64,000 nucleotides of DNA from Agromyces protaetiae (lineage in GTDB: Bacteria > Actinomycetota > Actinomycetes > Actinomycetales > Microbacteriaceae), in contig NZ_CP035491.1 in the NCBI RefSeq assembly GCF_004135405.1, positions 1,116,001 to 1,180,000 on the forward strand. Direction: 5' to 3'. Both the position numbers and the translations under genes were made by a program. Below the pieces are notes generated by a model. The model had not been told where the DNA came from, searched no databases, and saw nothing but the letters and a program-made list of their open reading frames with translations. Positions within the stretch are counted from its first letter, which is position 1; each line of letters begins with the position of its first letter. Positions 51,197 to 58,971 of the stretch are shown here, piece after piece.

Positions 51197-52254
51197 GGTT
51201 CGAGCACCTCCAGGTCTTCGGTCGCGAGCACGCGCGCGCTCGCGAGCCAGCCGGGCACGTCGTCGAGAGTCGCGGGCGGCGGCCCCGCGACGAAGGTCGC
51301 GATGCCGCCGAAGGCCCAGTCGGATGCCTCGGCGAGCGGCCACGGGTCGGCGAGCGCCGCGATGAGGTCGGATGCCTCGAGCCCGACGCCTGCGAGCGCG
51401 GCGAGTTCGGCGGGGTCGAGGCCCGTCGGTCGCTCCCCGTTGCCGAGGTCGGTGCCGTAGAGCACCCGGCCGCCCGCGGCGCGGAAGCGCCGGAGGTTGT
51501 CGGACGCGATGTCGAACTGTTCGCCGCCCGCGCCGTACCCGTTGACCCAGAGGGTCGAGATCCAGGCTTGTCCGGCCGCGGCGGCGCGCGCGATCTCGTG
51601 GGCGGTGAGCGCTTCGGTGAACGGCACGTGGGCGAGGGCGTAGACGCCCGCGTCGAGCGCGAGCGCCGTCATGCCGGCGCCTTCGACGTGGGCGACGACG
51701 GGCAGGCCGTGGGCGTGCGCGGTCGCGACGAGTTCGGCGAGGGCGGCGGGCGAGAGCACCGGCCCGTGATCGGCGTGCAGCGTGACCTTGACGACGGATG
51801 CCCCGAATCGCACCTGTTCTTCGACGGCGGCGACGATCGCGTCGGGGAGGCCCTGGTGGTCGGCGTCGCCCGCGTCGGGAGCTTCGGATGCATCGTGGCC
51901 GGCGCCGAGGCCGCAGACGCTGCCTTCGGCCGCCCACGGGCGCCCCGTCGGGTAGCCGCCGTCGGCGGTCAGGAACGCGCCCGCGAAGCGCAGCCGCGGC
52001 ATCCCGCCCCGATCGGCGACGCGCGCGACGAGCTCGGGCGGAGCCCCGAGGTCGACGACGCCCGCGATGCCGCCGCCCGCGAACGCGCCCTCGCCCGTGA
52101 GCATGAGGTGCACATGGTGGTCGATGAACGGCGGCAGCATCGTGCCGATCTCGCCGGGGTGGTCGCCGTTGAGCGAGCGCCGCACGCGGCGGGCGAGCGG
52201 CCCGAGGTCGGGCGCACCGTTGCGAGGAGCGTCGGCGGGAGGCATCCGGCTCAT
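51193..52254 (-). CDS. amidohydrolase, candidate N-formylkynurenine formamidase
   Basis: 353 residues. The metal-ligand pair HxH is in FIDHHVHLM (His 47 and 49), followed by VVKVTLHADHGPVLS, LPVVAHVEGAG, ALAHVPF and the catalytic Asp in YGTDLGNG. This is a TIM-barrel amidohydrolase close to imidazolonepropionase-like members. It lies between kynA and kynU with ATGA overlaps on both sides. Tryptophan dioxygenase makes N-formylkynurenine and kynureninase uses kynurenine, so a deformylase is needed between them, yet no KynB-type (cyclase fold) or alpha/beta-hydrolase formamidase is in the operon. The assignment to this step is inferred from position. A general amidohydrolase of other function remains possible. 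Confidence 0.85.
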   Translation of the reverse strand: MSRMPPADAPRNGAPDLGPLARRVRRSLNGDHPGEIGTMLPPFIDHHVHLMLTGEGAFAGGGIAGVVDLGAPPELVARVADRGGMPRLRFAGAFLTADGGYPTGRPWAAEGSVCGLGAGHDASEAPDAGDADHQGLPDAIVAAVEEQVRFGASVVKVTLHADHGPVLSPAALAELVATAHAHGLPVVAHVEGAGMTALALDAGVYALAHVPFTEALTAHEIARAAAAGQAWISTLWVNGYGAGGEQFDIASDNLRRFRAAGGRVLYGTDLGNGERPTGLDPAELAALAGVGLEASDLIAALADPWPLAEASDWAFGGIATFVAGPPPATLDDVPGWLASARVLATEDLEVLEP

Positions 52255-53171
52255 CCCGGCATCTCGGTGCGCACGGCGTACAGCTCGGGGAAGAAGGTGA
52301 GCTCGAGCGCCCGCTGCAGGAACGCGGCGCCGCTCGACCCGCCCGTGCCGCGCTTGAAGCCGATGATCCGCTCGACGGTCTTCAGATGTCGGAACCGCCA
52401 CAGCTGGAAGTTGTCCTCCAGGTCGACGAGCTCCTCGCACGTCTCGTACGCAGCCCAGTGCTGGGCCGTATCGGCGTAGATCGCCGCGAACACCGGCACG
52501 AGGTCTTGCCGGAAGGTCCACGCCGTCGTGACATCCCGTTCGAGGACGTCGGCGGGAATCGGGTACCCGGCGCGCGCGAGCAGCCGCAGGAACTCGTCGT
52601 AGAGGCTCGGCTCTTCAAGGGCCCGCGTGAGCGCGGCGGTGGCTGCGGCATCCGACTCGAAGACCTTCAGCATCTTGGCGTTCTTGTTGCCGAGCACGAA
52701 CTCGACCGCGCGGTACTGCCACGACTGGAACCCGCTCGCGTTGCCGAGCACGTGCCGGAACTGCCCGTACTCGGTCGGCGTGAGCGTCGCGAGCACCGAC
52801 CACTGCTCGGTGAGCGTGCGCTGGATGTGCTTGACGCGCGCGATGCACTTGAGCGCGGGGGCGAGTTCGTCCTCGCGCAGCAGCTCGCATGCCGTCGACA
52901 GCTCGTGCAGCACGAGCTTGAGCCACAGCTCGGTCGTCTGGTGCTGCACGATGAACAGCAGCTCGTCGTGGTGCTCGGGCCGCGAGATGGGCCGCTGCGC
53001 CGCGAGCAGGGTGTCGAGGTCGAGGTAGCCGCCGTAGCTCATGCGATCCGAGAAGTCGGTGACGACGGATGCCTCGATGCGGCGCGTGTTGTCGCTGACG
53101 CCCGGCTCGTCGCCGGTCTCGTCGCGGGTGTCTTGAGTCGGGATCTCGGTCACGCCGTCGCTGTCCGCCAC
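52251..53171 (-). CDS. kynA: tryptophan 2,3-dioxygenase
   Basis: 306 residues. MSYGGYLDLDTLLAAQRP, HHDELLFIVQHQTTELWLKL, FQSWQYRAVEFVLGNKN, and LVDLEDNFQLWRFRHLKTVERIIGFKRGTGGSSG are characteristic; the heme ligand is the His in FRHLKTV. The product is N-formylkynurenine. The start is GTG at 53171, 7 nt after a TAGGCT -10, so the operon may be leaderless. A divergent TetR gene lies 142 bp away. The first 40 residues are an acidic extension before the conserved region. Confidence 0.96.
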   Translation of the reverse strand: MADSDGVTEIPTQDTRDETGDEPGVSDNTRRIEASVVTDFSDRMSYGGYLDLDTLLAAQRPISRPEHHDELLFIVQHQTTELWLKLVLHELSTACELLREDELAPALKCIARVKHIQRTLTEQWSVLATLTPTEYGQFRHVLGNASGFQSWQYRAVEFVLGNKNAKMLKVFESDAAATAALTRALEEPSLYDEFLRLLARAGYPIPADVLERDVTTAWTFRQDLVPVFAAIYADTAQHWAAYETCEELVDLEDNFQLWRFRHLKTVERIIGFKRGTGGSSGAAFLQRALELTFFPELYAVRTEMPG

Positions 53172-53178
53172 GGAGCCC

Positions 53179-53184
53179 AGCCTA
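53179..53184 (-). promoter_or_regulatory. -10 element of the kynurenine operon (leaderless)
   Basis: TAGGCT on the minus strand lies 7 nt before the kynA GTG. Confidence 0.5.
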
Positions 53185-53228
53185 CGCGGAAGGGGACAGG
53201 CGCTCACTTCCGCGGAATTCCGGGGCGA

Positions 53229-53248
53229 TTCGGATACAGATCTCCGAA
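53229..53248. promoter_or_regulatory. candidate operator between kynA and the TetR gene
   Basis: TTCGGA and TCCGAA flank an 8-nt spacer. A second palindrome, TTCCGCGGAA, is at 53208-53217. Both lie in the 142-bp divergent region and could be bound by the TetR protein to control the kyn operon and itself. Confidence 0.45.
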
Positions 53249-53301
53249 CTTCCTCTTCTGCGCATATGAGCAACCCTCGGCAGCAGAGCGCTTCCGCAGA
53301 G

Positions 53302-53307
53302 TATTCT
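53302..53307 (+). promoter_or_regulatory. -10 element of the TetR gene (leaderless)
   Basis: TATTCT lies 6 nt before ATG 53314. This argues against the in-frame ATG at 53266 as the start. Confidence 0.55.
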
Positions 53308-53313
53308 CGACGG

Positions 53314-53949
53314 ATGAGTTCTGCGACCTCGACCCGACGAGATGCCCGTCGCAATCACGAGCGTCTGCTGGCCGAAGCCAAGCGGCTGTTCGCGGAACGA
53401 GGCATCGACGCCCCCCTCGACGAGCTCGCCACCCGTGCCGGCGTCGGCGCCGGCACCGTCTACCGCCATTTCGCGACGCGCGAAGCCCTCCACCGCGAGC
53501 TCTACGTCGACGCCGTCGGCCAGCTGCAGGACTTCGAGGTCGAGGTGCTCGCCGCCGAGACGGGCTGGGACGCGATCGTGCAGTTCGTCGACAAGCTGTC
53601 GGCGTGGGTGGCCTCGATCCCCTACCTGCCCGACCTCATGCGCCGCGTCGCCGAGAACGACCCCGAGGGACGGCCCGACGTGCAGTTCGAGGACTCGATC
53701 AACCTGATCCTCGACCGTGCGAAGGCCGAGGGCGCGCTCCGCGCCGACGTCAACGCCGTCGACCTCAACGTCCTCGTCGACATGCTCGGCTCGCTCGGCC
53801 GTTACGGCGACGAGTACCTCCCGTTCCGCGAGCGGCAGCTCTCGATCGTGCTCGACGGGCTGCGTCAGCGCCCCGACCTCACGCCGCTGCCCGTCGACTC
53901 GCAGGCGTTCGACGACTTCGTCGAGATGACGCACCGCAAGCTCAGCTGA
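53314..53949 (+). CDS. TetR family regulator
   Basis: 211 residues from ATG 53314 (an in-frame ATG at 53266 would add 16). The DNA-binding domain is RNHERLLAEAKRLFAERG, APLDELATRAGVGAGTVYRHFATREALHRELY. The ligand domain (60-210) is helical with no enzyme motif. Its divergent orientation to kynA with palindromes in between suggests control of tryptophan catabolism, with a pathway intermediate as inducer. It ends convergently with a VOC gene through the 33-bp repeat. An efflux or stress target cannot be excluded. Confidence 0.9.
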   Translation: MSSATSTRRDARRNHERLLAEAKRLFAERGIDAPLDELATRAGVGAGTVYRHFATREALHRELYVDAVGQLQDFEVEVLAAETGWDAIVQFVDKLSAWVASIPYLPDLMRRVAENDPEGRPDVQFEDSINLILDRAKAEGALRADVNAVDLNVLVDMLGSLGRYGDEYLPFRERQLSIVLDGLRQRPDLTPLPVDSQAFDDFVEMTHRKLS

Positions 53950-53952
53950 AGC

Positions 53953-53985
53953 GGTCTCGATACGCTCCTTCGTCGCTACTCGACC
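53953..53985 (-). repeat. 33-bp dispersed repeat at convergent gene ends, copy 2
   Basis: Exact reverse complement of 7812-7844. It overlaps the 3' end of the VOC gene and provides its TAG stop (53976-53978), and it starts 3 nt after the TetR stop. In both copies the same repeat position provides the stop codon. Confidence 0.85.
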
Positions 53986-54902
53986 ACCGGAAGGGTTCTG
54001 GCTGCCGCGCGCACCTCGACGAGGTTCGACCACGGGTCGTCGAACGCGAGCGCGCGGCCGTCGTCGCGCGTGTCGACGTCGTAGTGCCGCATGCGCTCGC
54101 CGAGGGCGCCGAGGTCGTCGGCGGTCGGCACGACGATCTCGACCTTGCCGAGTCCGAGGGCGAGCTGACGCTTGCCCGCGCCCGCGCTGTTCCACGTGTT
54201 CATCGCCACGTGGTGGTGGTATCCGCCCGCCGAAACGAAGAGCGCGCCGGGCCACGAGTCGGCCGTCGTCTCGAAGCCCAGCCGGTTCACGTAGAACTCG
54301 CGGGCGCTCGGGATGTCCCCGACCGACAGGTGCACGTGCCCGACGACGGCGTCGCCGACGCGGCGCGCGGTCGCGGGGTCGGCCTGCGCCGACGCGACGC
54401 CCGCCTCGGTCAAGTGGTCGCGGAGGTAGCCGTTGGGGTCGAGGAAGATCGTCGCCATCTCGATCTGCCCGTGGGTCCAGCTCCACGCCGAGCGGTCGCG
54501 GTCGAAGTAGAGCTCGACGCCGTTGCCCTCGGGGTCGGTGAAGTAGAACGCCTCGCTCACGAGGTGGTCGGCGCTGCCCGTGAAGGTGCCGGGGTAGCGG
54601 GAGGCGACCGAGAAGATCGCCGTCGCGAGGGCTTCGCGGGTGTCGAAGAGGATGGCGGTGTGGAAGAGCCCGGCCTGGCGTGCCGAGGCGTGCTTGAGCT
54701 CTGGGGCGTGCTGGAGGATGACGAGCGGCGTCGTGCCGCGGCCGAGGACCGCGATGGGGCCTTCGTGGCTCTGGAGTTCGAGGGTGACGCCGTCGCGGTA
54801 GTAGCGGATCATCGCGTCGAGGTCGGCCACGCGGAGCGTGACGGCGCCCATGCCGGTGTCGGCGGCGAGGAGTCCGGTCGCGGGACGGTCATTGGTTGTC
54901 AT
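53976..54902 (-). CDS. VOC-superfamily ring-cleavage dioxygenase-like protein (two VOC domains)
   Basis: 308 residues. Two VOC halves: MGAVTLRVADLDAMIRYY to ELYFDRDR, and VGHVHLSVGDIPSAREFY to the end. Metal ligands would be the Hxx His of the second half (VGHVHLSV), the His in YHHHVAMNTW and Glu in NLVEVRAAA; the first half has FHTAI and GNGVELYFD. The CatE-type family covers catechol 2,3-dioxygenases acting on ring compounds. With a tryptophan/kynurenine operon next door it could act on an anthranilate-derived catechol, but this is only contextual. The last residues and stop come from the 33-bp repeat. A 14-bp palindrome covers the start codon. Confidence 0.85.
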   Translation of the reverse strand: MTTNDRPATGLLAADTGMGAVTLRVADLDAMIRYYRDGVTLELQSHEGPIAVLGRGTTPLVILQHAPELKHASARQAGLFHTAILFDTREALATAIFSVASRYPGTFTGSADHLVSEAFYFTDPEGNGVELYFDRDRSAWSWTHGQIEMATIFLDPNGYLRDHLTEAGVASAQADPATARRVGDAVVGHVHLSVGDIPSAREFYVNRLGFETTADSWPGALFVSAGGYHHHVAMNTWNSAGAGKRQLALGLGKVEIVVPTADDLGALGERMRHYDVDTRDDGRALAFDDPWSNLVEVRAAARTLPVVE

Positions 54903-54908
54903 GACAAC
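54895..54908. promoter_or_regulatory. perfect palindrome over the VOC start codon
   Basis: GTTGTCATGACAAC is perfectly self-complementary and includes the ATG of the VOC gene. With a CATAAT -10 only 7 nt before the ATG, a repressor bound here would cover the transcription start. Confidence 0.6.
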
Positions 54909-54909
54909 T

Positions 54910-54915
54910 ATTATG
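54910..54915 (-). promoter_or_regulatory. -10 element of the VOC gene (leaderless)
   Basis: CATAAT on the minus strand lies 7 nt before the ATG at 54902, close to the TATAAT ideal. It falls just downstream of the TMEM175 stop codon. Confidence 0.5.
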
Positions 54916-55627
54916 CCTCAGGCGGGCTGGGAGCGCCATCCGAGGCATCCGGATACTTCGGATCATCGGGACGCTTCGAGACATCCGGATGCCTCGTCCG
55001 CGCCCCGAACACGAACCGCGCGATCACCGGATCGAACGCGAACCCCAGGAACGCCCACGACCCGATCCACGGCGACAGTACGACCGCGACCGCACCGATC
55101 CCCAGCCGGTACGCCGCCGTGACCGTCGCACGCTGCACCTCGTCGGTCGTGACGTCCGCCTTCAGCAGCCCTGCCGCCGGGCGCGACGCGACCACCCAGA
55201 ACAGCAGGCTGAACAGCAGTGCGAAGAAGTAGTTCAGCGGCAGCAGCATCCGGCCGAGCCAGATGCCCGTGTACTCGCTGTTGATCGACGTCGTGAACGG
55301 GATGAGCACGACGAACAGCAGCCGGAGGCTGTTGAGCCACACCGACCCGAGGTCGAGGCGCGCGATCGCCTCGAACTGCTGCACATGCCGGTACCAGAGC
55401 AGGCACAGGAGCAGGAAGCTCACCGTGAACGAGATGAACTGGTCGGTCATCCCGACGAGGGCGCTCCACAGTGCGCCGCTCGAGGACACCTCGCCGATCG
55501 CGTGCGTCGTCAGTTCGAGCACGAGGAGCGTCGCCGCGATCGCGAACACTCCGTCGGTGAAGAACTCGACCCGAGTGGTCGAGACGGTGGTGCGACCCGG
55601 GATCCGACCCGTGCGGCGACCGGCCAT
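54911..55627 (-). CDS. TMEM175-type membrane channel (DUF1211)
   Basis: 238 residues with six hydrophobic segments. RVEFFTDGVFAIAATLLVLEL carries the FSDG-type motif of TMEM175 potassium channels, followed by a second helix block FISFTVSFLLLCLLWYRHVQQF. Bacterial TMEM175 proteins form tetrameric potassium channels. The last 30 residues are Pro/Asp-rich and encoded by a run of near-repeats of GGCATCCGGATG, so that tail may have expanded. It begins 8 nt after the purC stop region and is probably co-transcribed with purC. Confidence 0.88.
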   Translation of the reverse strand: MAGRRTGRIPGRTTVSTTRVEFFTDGVFAIAATLLVLELTTHAIGEVSSSGALWSALVGMTDQFISFTVSFLLLCLLWYRHVQQFEAIARLDLGSVWLNSLRLLFVVLIPFTTSINSEYTGIWLGRMLLPLNYFFALLFSLLFWVVASRPAAGLLKADVTTDEVQRATVTAAYRLGIGAVAVVLSPWIGSWAFLGFAFDPVIARFVFGARTRHPDVSKRPDDPKYPDASDGAPSPPEA

Positions 55628-55634
55628 GGGCTCG

Positions 55635-56582
55635 CTACACGGCGTCGCCCGTGAGGCGGTCGAGGAGCTCGCGGTAGCGGGCGAAGGTGCGGTCGACGAC
55701 GTCGGCGGGGAGCGCAGGCGGCCGCTCCGAGACATCCTGATCCCAATTGGCGGCGAGCCAGTTGCGCACGATCTGCTTGTCGAAGCTCGCGAGCCGCTCG
55801 TCGAGCGGCGCATCGGTGCGCGCGTAGGCCTCGATGTCCCAGTACCGGCTCGAGTCGCTCGTGAGCACCTCGTCGGCGAGCGTCACGATGCCCGTCTCGC
55901 GGTCGGCGCCGAACTCGAACTTCGTGTCGGCGAGGAGCACCCCGCGCGCCTCGGCGACCTCTTGCGCGCGGCGGAACACGTCGAGCGACAGCTCGCGGAG
56001 CTGCTCGGCGACGACCTCGCCGACGAGCTCGACCGTGCGCTCGTACGAGATGTTCTCGTCGTGCTCGCCCATGGGCGCCTTCCACGCGGGCGTGTAGATC
56101 GGTCCGGGCAGGCGGTCGCCGTTCTGGAGGCCCTCGGGCAGCACGAGGCCGCCGATCGCGCCCGTCGCCTGGTACTCCTTGAAGCCGCTGCCCGTGAGGT
56201 AGCCGCGCACGACGCACTCGATCGGGAACATGTCGAGCGTCCGGCACAGGGTCGCACGGTCGGCGATCCCGGCCGGGATCGGGGGCAGCTCGTAGCGGTC
56301 GTCCTCGGCGTAGGCGAGGTGGTTCGGCACGTCGGGGAACTGATCGAACCACCAGCGGGTGAGCTCGGTGAGCACCGCGCCCTTGCCTATGATCGCGGGC
56401 TCGAGCACGTGGTCGAACGCGCTCACCCGGTCGCTCGCGACGACGAGCACGACGGGCGAGAGGTGGAGCGGATCGCCCGTCCACGAGTCGTCGTCGTCGA
56501 GGAGGGCGGTCGGCACGTAGAGGTCGCGCACCTTGCCCGAGTAGACGTGCGTCCAGCCGGGGTATTCGGTCTCGTCGTTCAC
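55635..56582 (-). CDS. purC: phosphoribosylaminoimidazole-succinocarboxamide synthase
   Basis: 315 residues, the longer class of SAICAR synthase. VYSGKVRDLYVP, VASDRVSAFDHVLEPAIIGKG, ECVVRGYLTGSGFKEYQATG, YTPAWKAPMGEHDENISYE and LADTKFEFGADRETG are typical. It joins aspartate to CAIR with ATP in IMP synthesis. GTG 56582 lies 7 nt after a TAGACT -10 (leaderless). The iron box of the divergent heme locus is 53 bp upstream, so the shared region serves two unrelated regulons. Confidence 0.97.
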   Translation of the reverse strand: MNDETEYPGWTHVYSGKVRDLYVPTALLDDDDSWTGDPLHLSPVVLVVASDRVSAFDHVLEPAIIGKGAVLTELTRWWFDQFPDVPNHLAYAEDDRYELPPIPAGIADRATLCRTLDMFPIECVVRGYLTGSGFKEYQATGAIGGLVLPEGLQNGDRLPGPIYTPAWKAPMGEHDENISYERTVELVGEVVAEQLRELSLDVFRRAQEVAEARGVLLADTKFEFGADRETGIVTLADEVLTSDSSRYWDIEAYARTDAPLDERLASFDKQIVRNWLAANWDQDVSERPPALPADVVDRTFARYRELLDRLTGDAV

Positions 56583-56589
56583 GGGCCCA

Positions 56590-56595
56590 AGTCTA
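56590..56595 (-). promoter_or_regulatory. -10 element of purC (leaderless)
   Basis: TAGACT on the minus strand lies 7 nt before the purC GTG. Confidence 0.5.
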
Positions 56596-56634
56596 CGGAT
56601 GTCCCATCCGGCCGCCTTCGCACCCTTCGCCGAA

Positions 56635-56653
56635 TTAGGTTAGCCTTACCTTG
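56635..56653. promoter_or_regulatory. DtxR/IdeR iron box of the hmuTUV operon
   Basis: TTAGGTTAGCCTTACCTTG fits the 19-bp TTAGGTTAGSCTAACCTAA consensus in all but three or four positions. It lies 69 bp before the hmuT ATG and contains TACCTT (56647-56652), a possible -10. This predicts repression by Fe-DtxR when iron is ample. Confidence 0.85.
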
Positions 56654-56722
56654 ATCCGGCCCGCGTTCACGTGGTGACGTGCCCCCGCTGCGGGCCGGGC
56701 GCACCCCCTCGAAAGGTTCCAC

Positions 56723-57817
56723 ATGCGCGGAGTCGCCCGCCGCCCACTGCTCGTCGTCGTCGCCCTCGCCGCGGCCGCGGCCCTCGCCGGATGCTCGTCC
56801 TCGAGCGCCGTGACGGGCGGCGCCGGACCCGTCACGCCGTCGATCGACGACGTCACGCCCGTCGCGAACCCGCTCGAGTGGGAAGGCCCCTCGACGGCCG
56901 TGCCGGCCGACTCGGCGATCCACCCCATCACCGACGGCAAGCAGCAGCTGCCCGCGACGGTCGTCGACACGCAGGGCACGAGCGTCACCGTCGACGACAC
57001 CTCGCGCATCCTCGCCCTCGACATCTACGGCTCGCTCTCGCGCGTCGTCTTCGAGCTCGGATTCGGCGACCAGGTCGTCGGCCGCGACATCTCGAGCGGC
57101 TACCCCGAGATCGCCGACCGGCCGCTCGTCACCGAGAACGGCCACGACCTCAATGCCGAGGCGATCCTCTCGCTCGCGCCGACCCTCATCATCACCGACA
57201 CGAGCCTCGGCCCGTGGGACGTCATCCTCCAGATGCGCGACGCGGGCGTGCCCGTCGTCGTCGTCGACCCGCACCGCTCGATCGACGGCATCCCGACCCT
57301 CGTCGACGAGGTCGCGGCCGCCCTCGGCGTGCCCGACCGCGGCGCGAAGCTCGTCGAGCGCACGACGGCCACGGTCGACGAGACGCTCGCCAAGATCGCC
57401 GGGATCACCCCGAAATCCCCCGACGGGCGGCTCCGGATGGCGTTCCTCTACGTCCGCGGCCAGGCCGGCGTCTACTACATGTTCGGCGAGGGCTCGGGCG
57501 TCGACAGCCTCATCGATGCCCTCGGCGGCATCGACGTCGCGACCGAGATCGGCTGGCAGGGCATGCGCCCCATCACCGACGAAGGACTCATCGCGGCCGA
57601 CCCCGACCTCATCCTCATGATGACGAAGGGCCTCGAATCGGTCGACGGCGTCGACGGGCTCCTCGAGCACGTGCCTGCCGTCGCCCAGACCGAGGCCGGC
57701 AAGCACCGCCGCATCGTCGACATGGACGACACCCAGATCCTGAGCTTCGGGCCGCAGACGGCTGCCGTGCTCGAAGCGCTCGCGGTCGCGATCTACGCGC
57801 CGGACGCCGCGTCGTGA
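56723..57817 (+). CDS. hmuT: heme ABC transporter substrate-binding lipoprotein
   Basis: 364 residues. A signal peptide ends in ALAGC, a lipobox, so the Cys near residue 24 is lipidated. The periplasmic-binding fold includes SRILALDIYGSLSRVVFELGFGDQVVGRD, EAILSLAPTLIITDTSLGPWDVILQMRDAGVPVVVV, and VYYMFGEGSGVDSLIDALGG, and near the end IVDMDDTQILSFGPQ. It resembles HmuT of Corynebacterium, which delivers heme to HmuUV. It begins the heme operon behind an iron box, and its stop overlaps hmuU (GTGA). Confidence 0.93.
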   Translation: MRGVARRPLLVVVALAAAAALAGCSSSSAVTGGAGPVTPSIDDVTPVANPLEWEGPSTAVPADSAIHPITDGKQQLPATVVDTQGTSVTVDDTSRILALDIYGSLSRVVFELGFGDQVVGRDISSGYPEIADRPLVTENGHDLNAEAILSLAPTLIITDTSLGPWDVILQMRDAGVPVVVVDPHRSIDGIPTLVDEVAAALGVPDRGAKLVERTTATVDETLAKIAGITPKSPDGRLRMAFLYVRGQAGVYYMFGEGSGVDSLIDALGGIDVATEIGWQGMRPITDEGLIAADPDLILMMTKGLESVDGVDGLLEHVPAVAQTEAGKHRRIVDMDDTQILSFGPQTAAVLEALAVAIYAPDAAS

Positions 57818-58971
57818 GCGCCCAGGCGACCGCGCCCGAGGTGCTCGGGACGGGCGAGGCGGGCAAGGTCGGCGAGACCGGCGAACGGACGGCGAGGAGG
57901 CGGATGTCTCGCGTCACCCTCGTGACCGCGGCCCTCGTCGCGGCGCTCGTGGTCGCCGTGCTCGTCTCGGCGACGACCGGTCAGCTGCAGATCCCGCTCG
58001 ACGAAGTGCTCGGCTCGCTCGCGCAGGCGTGGAACCGCGCCGTCGGCGGCGCCGGCCTCCACTGGCTCGAACTGCCCGTGCTCGCAACGCCGCAGCACCC
58101 GGCGGCAGAGGCGACGCTGTGGCTCATCCGCTTCCCGCGCGTCGTGCTCACAGTGCTCGTGGGGGCCGCGCTCGCCGCGGCGGGCGCGGTGATGCAGGGC
58201 GTGTTCCGCAATCCGCTCGCCGAGCCCGGCATCGTCGGGGTCTCGTCGGGCGCGGCGGTCGGCGCGTGCGCCGTCATCGTGTTCGGCTGGAGCTTCGCGG
58301 GCCCGCTCACCGCGGCGGTCATGGCCTTCGTCGGCGGGCTCATCGCGACGTTCGTCGTCTACGGCTCCTCGCGCGCCGGCGGCCGCACCGAGGTCGTCAC
58401 CCTCGTGCTCACGGGTATCGCCGTCAACGCCGTCGGCGGCGCGGCGATCGCCCTCCTGACCTTCCTCGGCACGACCCAGCAGCGCGAGCAGATCGTGTTC
58501 TGGCAGCTCGGCTCGCTCAACGGCTCGCGCTGGCAGGACGTCGTCATCGTGCTGCCGCTCGCCGTCGCGGGCATCGTCGCGTGTGTCGCCCTCGCGCGCC
58601 CGCTCGATCTCCTCGCGCTCGGTGAGCGGCAAGCCGAGCACCTCGGCGTGCGCGTCGAACGCGTGCGGATCACGGCGATCGTCGTCGTCGCCGTGCTGAC
58701 GAGTGCGGCCGTCGCGATGTGCGGCATCATCGGCTTCGTCGGGCTCGTCGTGCCCCACCTCATGCGAATGGTGCTCGGCCCCGCGCACCGCGCGCTCGTG
58801 CTCACGAGCGCCCTCGGCGGCGCCGTGCTGCTGTCGGCGGCCGACCTCCTCGCCCGCACGGCCGTGCCGTACGCCGAGCTGCCGATCGGCATGCTCACGG
58901 CGCTCGTCGGCGGTCCCTTCTTCTTCTGGCTCTTGCGCCGGGCGCGCCGGTCGGCGGGAGGCTGGGCATGA
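57814..58971 (+). CDS. hmuU: heme ABC transporter permease
   Basis: 385 residues, about 10 helices, BtuC/FecCD type. RFPRVVLTVLVGAALAAAGAVMQGVFRNPLAEPGIVGVSSG and GIIGFVGLVVPHLMRMVLGPAHR are signature segments of this family; YAELPIGMLTALVGGPFFFWLL ends it. The cytoplasmic N-terminal 35 residues are Gly/Ala/Glu-rich. It forms the membrane pore for heme with HmuV. Both junctions overlap by 4 nt. Confidence 0.95.
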   Translation: MSAQATAPEVLGTGEAGKVGETGERTARRRMSRVTLVTAALVAALVVAVLVSATTGQLQIPLDEVLGSLAQAWNRAVGGAGLHWLELPVLATPQHPAAEATLWLIRFPRVVLTVLVGAALAAAGAVMQGVFRNPLAEPGIVGVSSGAAVGACAVIVFGWSFAGPLTAAVMAFVGGLIATFVVYGSSRAGGRTEVVTLVLTGIAVNAVGGAAIALLTFLGTTQQREQIVFWQLGSLNGSRWQDVVIVLPLAVAGIVACVALARPLDLLALGERQAEHLGVRVERVRITAIVVVAVLTSAAVAMCGIIGFVGLVVPHLMRMVLGPAHRALVLTSALGGAVLLSAADLLARTAVPYAELPIGMLTALVGGPFFFWLLRRARRSAGGWA

